DNA from: CAYTLQ01 sp964438715
Lineage (GTDB): Bacteria; Bacteroidota; Ignavibacteria; Ignavibacteriales; Ignavibacteriaceae
Assembly (NCBI GenBank): GCA_964438715.1
Contig: CAYTLQ010000253.1
Span: forward strand, 1 to 8,755
Length of the DNA: 8,755 bases
Direction of reading: 5' to 3'
Under the pieces are notes generated by a model that was not told the origin of the DNA, made no database searches, and saw only the letters and a list, made by a program, of their open reading frames with translations. The position numbers and the translations under genes are program-made. Every line of letters starts with the position of its first letter. Position 1 is the stretch's first letter. Below, piece after piece: positions 5,778 through 8,755 of the stretch.

Positions 5778-7970
5778 ATGATTTCAGGGCAAAATGTTTA
5801 CTCGGAGCTCGCCGACTTTCCTCATTCTTATGATGCATTAAATTACAAACTCTCACTTGATTTGTATAATTGCTTTATTAGTCCATATCCAAAGAATTAT
5901 AAAGGGGATGTTACTATTACTCTCAGAGCAGATTCTACCATCTCAACTATTCCGCTAATGGCAGTGAATAGCTCACTACAGATAGACTCGGTCAGGGGTG
6001 CCGGTATTTCATTTACTCATATAAGCAATATATTAAATATCACTCTAAACAGAACATATGTACTCGGTGAAACCCTTGATGTTAAAATTTATTTTCAGCA
6101 TAAAAATGTTTCAGATAACGCGATTTATATAAGCAATGGATTTGTTTTTACCGATTGTGAACCTGAAGGCGCAAGGAAGTGGTTTCCGAACTGGGATAAA
6201 CCCTCGGATAAAGCCACCTTTGACTTAACCGCCAGAGTACCTGCTTCTGTTAAACTTGGGTCAAATGGCAGGCTTGCAGATTCAGTGAAAATTGCAGATA
6301 CTATTTATTATCGTTGGATTTCGAGAGACCCTGTTGCTACATATCTTATGGTAATTTCCGCAAAAGTTAATTATAATCTGGATATTGTTTACTGGAGAAA
6401 AATTTCAAATCCGAATGATAGTATTCCTATCAGATTTTATTGGAATGCAGGTGAAAATCAGACAAATCTGAATGCAATGAAATCTGCCATAATTCCGATG
6501 ACCACGCATTTTTCAAACTTATTCGGAGAACATCCCTTTGAGAAAAATGGATTTGCCACTCTCAATAATCAATTTACCTGGGGTGGTATGGAAAACCAGA
6601 CATTAACAAGTCTCTGTCCTAACTGTTGGAGCGAGAATTTAATTTCTCATGAATTCGCTCATCAATGGTTTGGTGATATGATAACCTGTGCTACATGGGC
6701 AGATATTACTCTTAATGAGGGATTCGCTACTTTTTGTGAAGCAATCTGGTATGAATATAAATCAGGATACAATGCTTATAAGAGCGATATACAAAGTGAT
6801 GCCAGCGGTTACTTTTCCGGCAACCCCGGATGGCCAATAGTAAATCCTACCTGGGCGGTTACTACCCCTCCCACAAGTCAGTTATTCAATACAGCAATTA
6901 CCTATTACAAAGGTGCATGTGTTCTTGCAATGTTGAGATATGTAATGGGAGATGCTGCATTTTTTACTGCGTTGAAAGCGTATGCAACCGATCCCTCTGT
7001 AAAATATAAGAGCGCAGTTGTTGCGGATTTGAAAAACATTTTTTCTGCATCCTACGGGCAGGATTTATCATGGTTCTTCGATCAATGGTATTTCCAACCA
7101 AATCATCCGGTCTATGCAAATAAATACTACTTTGCACAAAATGCACCCAATAATTGGACTGTGGGATTTGTCGCAAGTCAGACGCAGACCAATACTGTTT
7201 TCTTCAAGATGCCGCTTGAGATTAAAATCTCATTTGCAACCGGGAATGATACAACAATTCGTTTTTTTAATAGTGTAAACAATGAACATTTTGCATGGCA
7301 GTTTAACAGACAGCCTACTTCAATTGTATTCGATCCATCCGGCGGGATTTTTCTTAAGACTGCTAGTCTTACACAAATACCTCCAATACCTGTAGAGATG
7401 GTCTCGTTTAATGCTACTGCCGAGGGGGCAAATGTAAAGCTCAATTGGAATACAATTACTGAATTAAATAATTATGGTTTTGAAGTTGAGCGAAGATTGG
7501 GTTCCCGAAAAAATGAATTAACCGATTCTCAGTGGTCGGTTATTGGTTTTGTAAAGGGGAAAGGAACTACAACGGATATACAAGAATATTCCTTTAATGA
7601 TAATGTTATTGAAGCCGGAACTTATAGTTACCGACTTAAACAAATAGATAATAATGGTACTGTAAACTACAGCAGTGAAATTATAATAGAAGCAGGAATA
7701 TCAACCTCGGGATTTGTGTTGCATAATAATTACCCAAATCCGTTTAATCCAACAACTAAGGTTAAAATTGAATTACCGGAGGCCTGCGACTTTACATTAG
7801 CAGTTTATGACATTTTGGGTAATCAGGTGGCAAAAATTGCATCGGGTTATCTTGAAGCAGGTATCTATAATTTTGATTTTGATGGCTCTGAGCTGGCTTC
7901 CGGCACTTACTTGTATCGTCTGACTACACCAAAAGGTTCACTGACAAATAAAATGGTGATTATGAAATAA
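5778..7970 (+). CDS. M1-family zinc aminopeptidase with T9SS C-terminal sorting domain
   Basis: The intact frame gives 730 residues; the natural gene probably starts at 5658 (see the signal-peptide entry). It is a metallopeptidase that removes N-terminal amino acids from peptides. The N-terminal M1 beta domain is at about 15-200 (KWFPNWDKPSDKATFDL, 134-150). The catalytic domain is at about 230-440 with the substrate-binding GGMEN (269-273), the zinc site HEFAH (291-295; H291, H295, catalytic E292), the third ligand E314 in TLNEGFATF, and the likely proton donor Tyr376 in YYKG. All key residues are present. A fibronectin/Ig-like linker domain follows (about 538-640, VKLNWNTITELNNYGFEVER). The Por secretion tail is at 648-730, opening with NNYPNPFNPTT and ending LTNKMVIMK. 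The sorting tail marks it for export by the type IX system, which needs a Sec signal peptide; translation from 5778 would lack one. The armadillo C-terminal domain of large M1 enzymes is absent. No promoter is convincing upstream; a terminator follows at 8156. Confidence 0.93.
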   Translation: MISGQNVYSELADFPHSYDALNYKLSLDLYNCFISPYPKNYKGDVTITLRADSTISTIPLMAVNSSLQIDSVRGAGISFTHISNILNITLNRTYVLGETLDVKIYFQHKNVSDNAIYISNGFVFTDCEPEGARKWFPNWDKPSDKATFDLTARVPASVKLGSNGRLADSVKIADTIYYRWISRDPVATYLMVISAKVNYNLDIVYWRKISNPNDSIPIRFYWNAGENQTNLNAMKSAIIPMTTHFSNLFGEHPFEKNGFATLNNQFTWGGMENQTLTSLCPNCWSENLISHEFAHQWFGDMITCATWADITLNEGFATFCEAIWYEYKSGYNAYKSDIQSDASGYFSGNPGWPIVNPTWAVTTPPTSQLFNTAITYYKGACVLAMLRYVMGDAAFFTALKAYATDPSVKYKSAVVADLKNIFSASYGQDLSWFFDQWYFQPNHPVYANKYYFAQNAPNNWTVGFVASQTQTNTVFFKMPLEIKISFATGNDTTIRFFNSVNNEHFAWQFNRQPTSIVFDPSGGIFLKTASLTQIPPIPVEMVSFNATAEGANVKLNWNTITELNNYGFEVERRLGSRKNELTDSQWSVIGFVKGKGTTTDIQEYSFNDNVIEAGTYSYRLKQIDNNGTVNYSSEIIIEAGISTSGFVLHNNYPNPFNPTTKVKIELPEACDFTLAVYDILGNQVAKIASGYLEAGIYNFDFDGSELASGTYLYRLTTPKGSLTNKMVIMK

Positions 7971-8155
7971 TTGAGATTCGAAAGCCGGGTAATAAGATTA
8001 TTTTCTATGAAAACTAATTTTTACAAAGCCGTTTCAGAGAAGTAAATTATAAAAGTGAGTTGAATTATTTATTATTGTAATTATAAGTGTACTTTTCTCC
8101 GGCTAATGAGCTTTTATTTCAGCTTCTTAATGTAGTAAACGAATGAATAATATGT

Positions 8156-8186
8156 AGCGAGGCGGGTTAAACCCGCCTCGCTTTTT
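8156..8186 (+). terminator. Intrinsic terminator after the aminopeptidase gene
   Basis: A perfect GC-rich inverted repeat, AGCGAGGCGGG (8156-8166) pairing with CCCGCCTCGCT (8172-8182) around a TTAAA loop, is followed directly by a T run (8182-8186). Two further T-A pairs in the loop extend the symmetry. It lies 186 bases after the peptidase stop and only a few bases beyond the stop of the minus-strand transporter. The T run favours the plus direction; on the minus strand the hairpin is followed by ACATATTATT, so it may act weakly for the transporter too. The stretch between 7971 and 8155 is AT-rich and holds no gene that I can support. Confidence 0.85.
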
Positions 8187-8188
8187 AT

Positions 8189-8755
8189 TTAGGATTGAGC
8201 TTTTGGTTTCGGGGCGAGAAACTTATTGTAAAGCAATAAACCGATAATAGTTGCAACCCCTATCAGGCTAAATATAAACCACAAAGTTGAGGGTTGATTT
8301 AAATTATCCACATAGTGTACATAGAGATTGGCACCAAGAATTCCACCAATTCCGCTTCCGATAACACCATAAAGGAAGGCATACCCTAGATAAGTGGCTT
8401 TTTTGTCTTCAGGAGCTATAAGGCCGACATAACTTATAAATTTCGGATGAGCTGTCATCTCACCGATAGAAAATACCATTATACCGATAAGAAATACCCA
8501 TGCATTCATGGATATTGCGAGAATACCCATACCAAATGTACCTAATGCTATACCGGCTATCATGGTGGGTAAGGCGGGTTTATTTTTGACAATATTTGAT
8601 ATAAAAATTTGTAAAAGTATAATTGTCCCGGCATTTATAACTGTAACATGCTCTGCATCAAATTTCCAGGATGGATTTGAAATAAATATTCCTAGAATTC
8701 CATTAACAAAATTATCAATTGGAGTCATATCAACATGGTCGGTAAGGTACCAGAG
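8189..8755 (-). CDS. MFS transporter, C-terminal half (5' end outside window)
   Basis: The frame is open through the right edge: upstream of an internal ATG at 8728 it reads LWYLTDHVD without a stop, so that ATG is not the start. About 188 residues are visible. At least five membrane segments can be seen (internal-ATG numbering): about 28-47, 53-74, 76-92, 113-136 and 149-168, ending in a basic tail (KFLAPKPKAQS). The segment SIGEMTAHPKFISYVGLIAP (87-106) and the Gly-rich helix GVIGSGIGGILGANLY fit the second half of a 12-helix major facilitator, perhaps near the proton-coupled oligopeptide transporters. The family's substrate motifs are in the missing N-terminal half, so the substrate is not assigned. 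It converges with the aminopeptidase gene, with the terminator hairpin between them. A peptide importer beside a secreted peptidase would make sense, but this is inference only. Confidence 0.75.
   Translation of the reverse strand, partial: LWYLTDHVDMTPIDNFVNGILGIFISNPSWKFDAEHVTVINAGTIILLQIFISNIVKNKPALPTMIAGIALGTFGMGILAISMNAWVFLIGIMVFSIGEMTAHPKFISYVGLIAPEDKKATYLGYAFLYGVIGSGIGGILGANLYVHYVDNLNQPSTLWFIFSLIGVATIIGLLLYNKFLAPKPKAQS

Noticed and set aside
6964..7444. Minus-strand open frames opposite the aminopeptidase
   Set aside because: They are antisense to the catalytic and linker domains, have low-complexity unlikely proteins and no start signals.
8007..8045. Twelve-codon open frame after the peptidase gene
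   Set aside because: Too short, no ribosome site, no recognisable peptide; expected by chance in AT-rich sequence.
8726..8728. ATG at 8728 as the start of the transporter
   Set aside because: The frame continues to the edge (LWYLTDHVD), and a 179-residue MFS protein would lack its N-terminal half.
1..8755. CRISPR array, tRNA, insertion sequence, phage or defence genes
   Set aside because: No repeat-spacer pattern, cloverleaf, transposase, integrase or defence motif was seen on either strand.

Overview
The window looks like a piece of chromosome from a low-GC Gram-negative bacterium of the Bacteroidota/Chlorobi group, most likely Ignavibacteria-like. The main evidence is a secreted peptidase that ends in a Por-type (T9SS) sorting domain with the motif NYPNPFNPTT. 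The LytR_C–RsfS–ArgS gene order and readable Shine-Dalgarno sites (GAGG, AAGG) fit the same group. The taxonomic call is inference from motifs; no search was run.

Layout. (1) From the left edge to 1291 (+) is the C-terminal part of a large membrane-anchored protein of the BatA/glutamine-amidotransferase-like type, followed after 9 bases by comF (1301-1987, +). (2) These meet, tail to tail, a leftward cluster read in the order panD (5438-5082), a small secreted protein of unknown function (5009-4503), a membrane-anchored LytR_C-domain protein (4491-4000), rsfS (4003-3623) and argS (3626-1956). The last three are joined by 4-base overlaps, and argS overlaps the end of comF by 32 bases. Good sigma-70-type promoters are visible before panD and again before the small secreted gene. 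(3) Divergent from panD is an M1-family zinc aminopeptidase with a T9SS sorting domain (intact frame 5778-7970, +). Its ribosome-binding site and signal peptide lie upstream, in frame, from 5658, but are separated from the rest by a single TGA codon at 5712-5714. (4) A strong intrinsic terminator (8156-8186) follows. (5) The right edge holds the C-terminal half of an MFS transporter on the minus strand, running off the window.

How the genes relate. The leftward cluster is housekeeping: beta-alanine for coenzyme A (PanD), ribosome silencing (RsfS) and tRNA charging (ArgS), with two envelope proteins of unclear role embedded in it. The aminopeptidase is an exported digestive or processing enzyme that would be exported by the Sec system and then T9SS. 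No phage, insertion sequence, CRISPR, defence system, tRNA or rRNA is visible. I found no convincing undescribed system. The most interesting points are the stop codon inside the peptidase signal peptide, the LytR_C/RsfS/ArgS overlaps, and the unassigned secreted protein with its own promoter.
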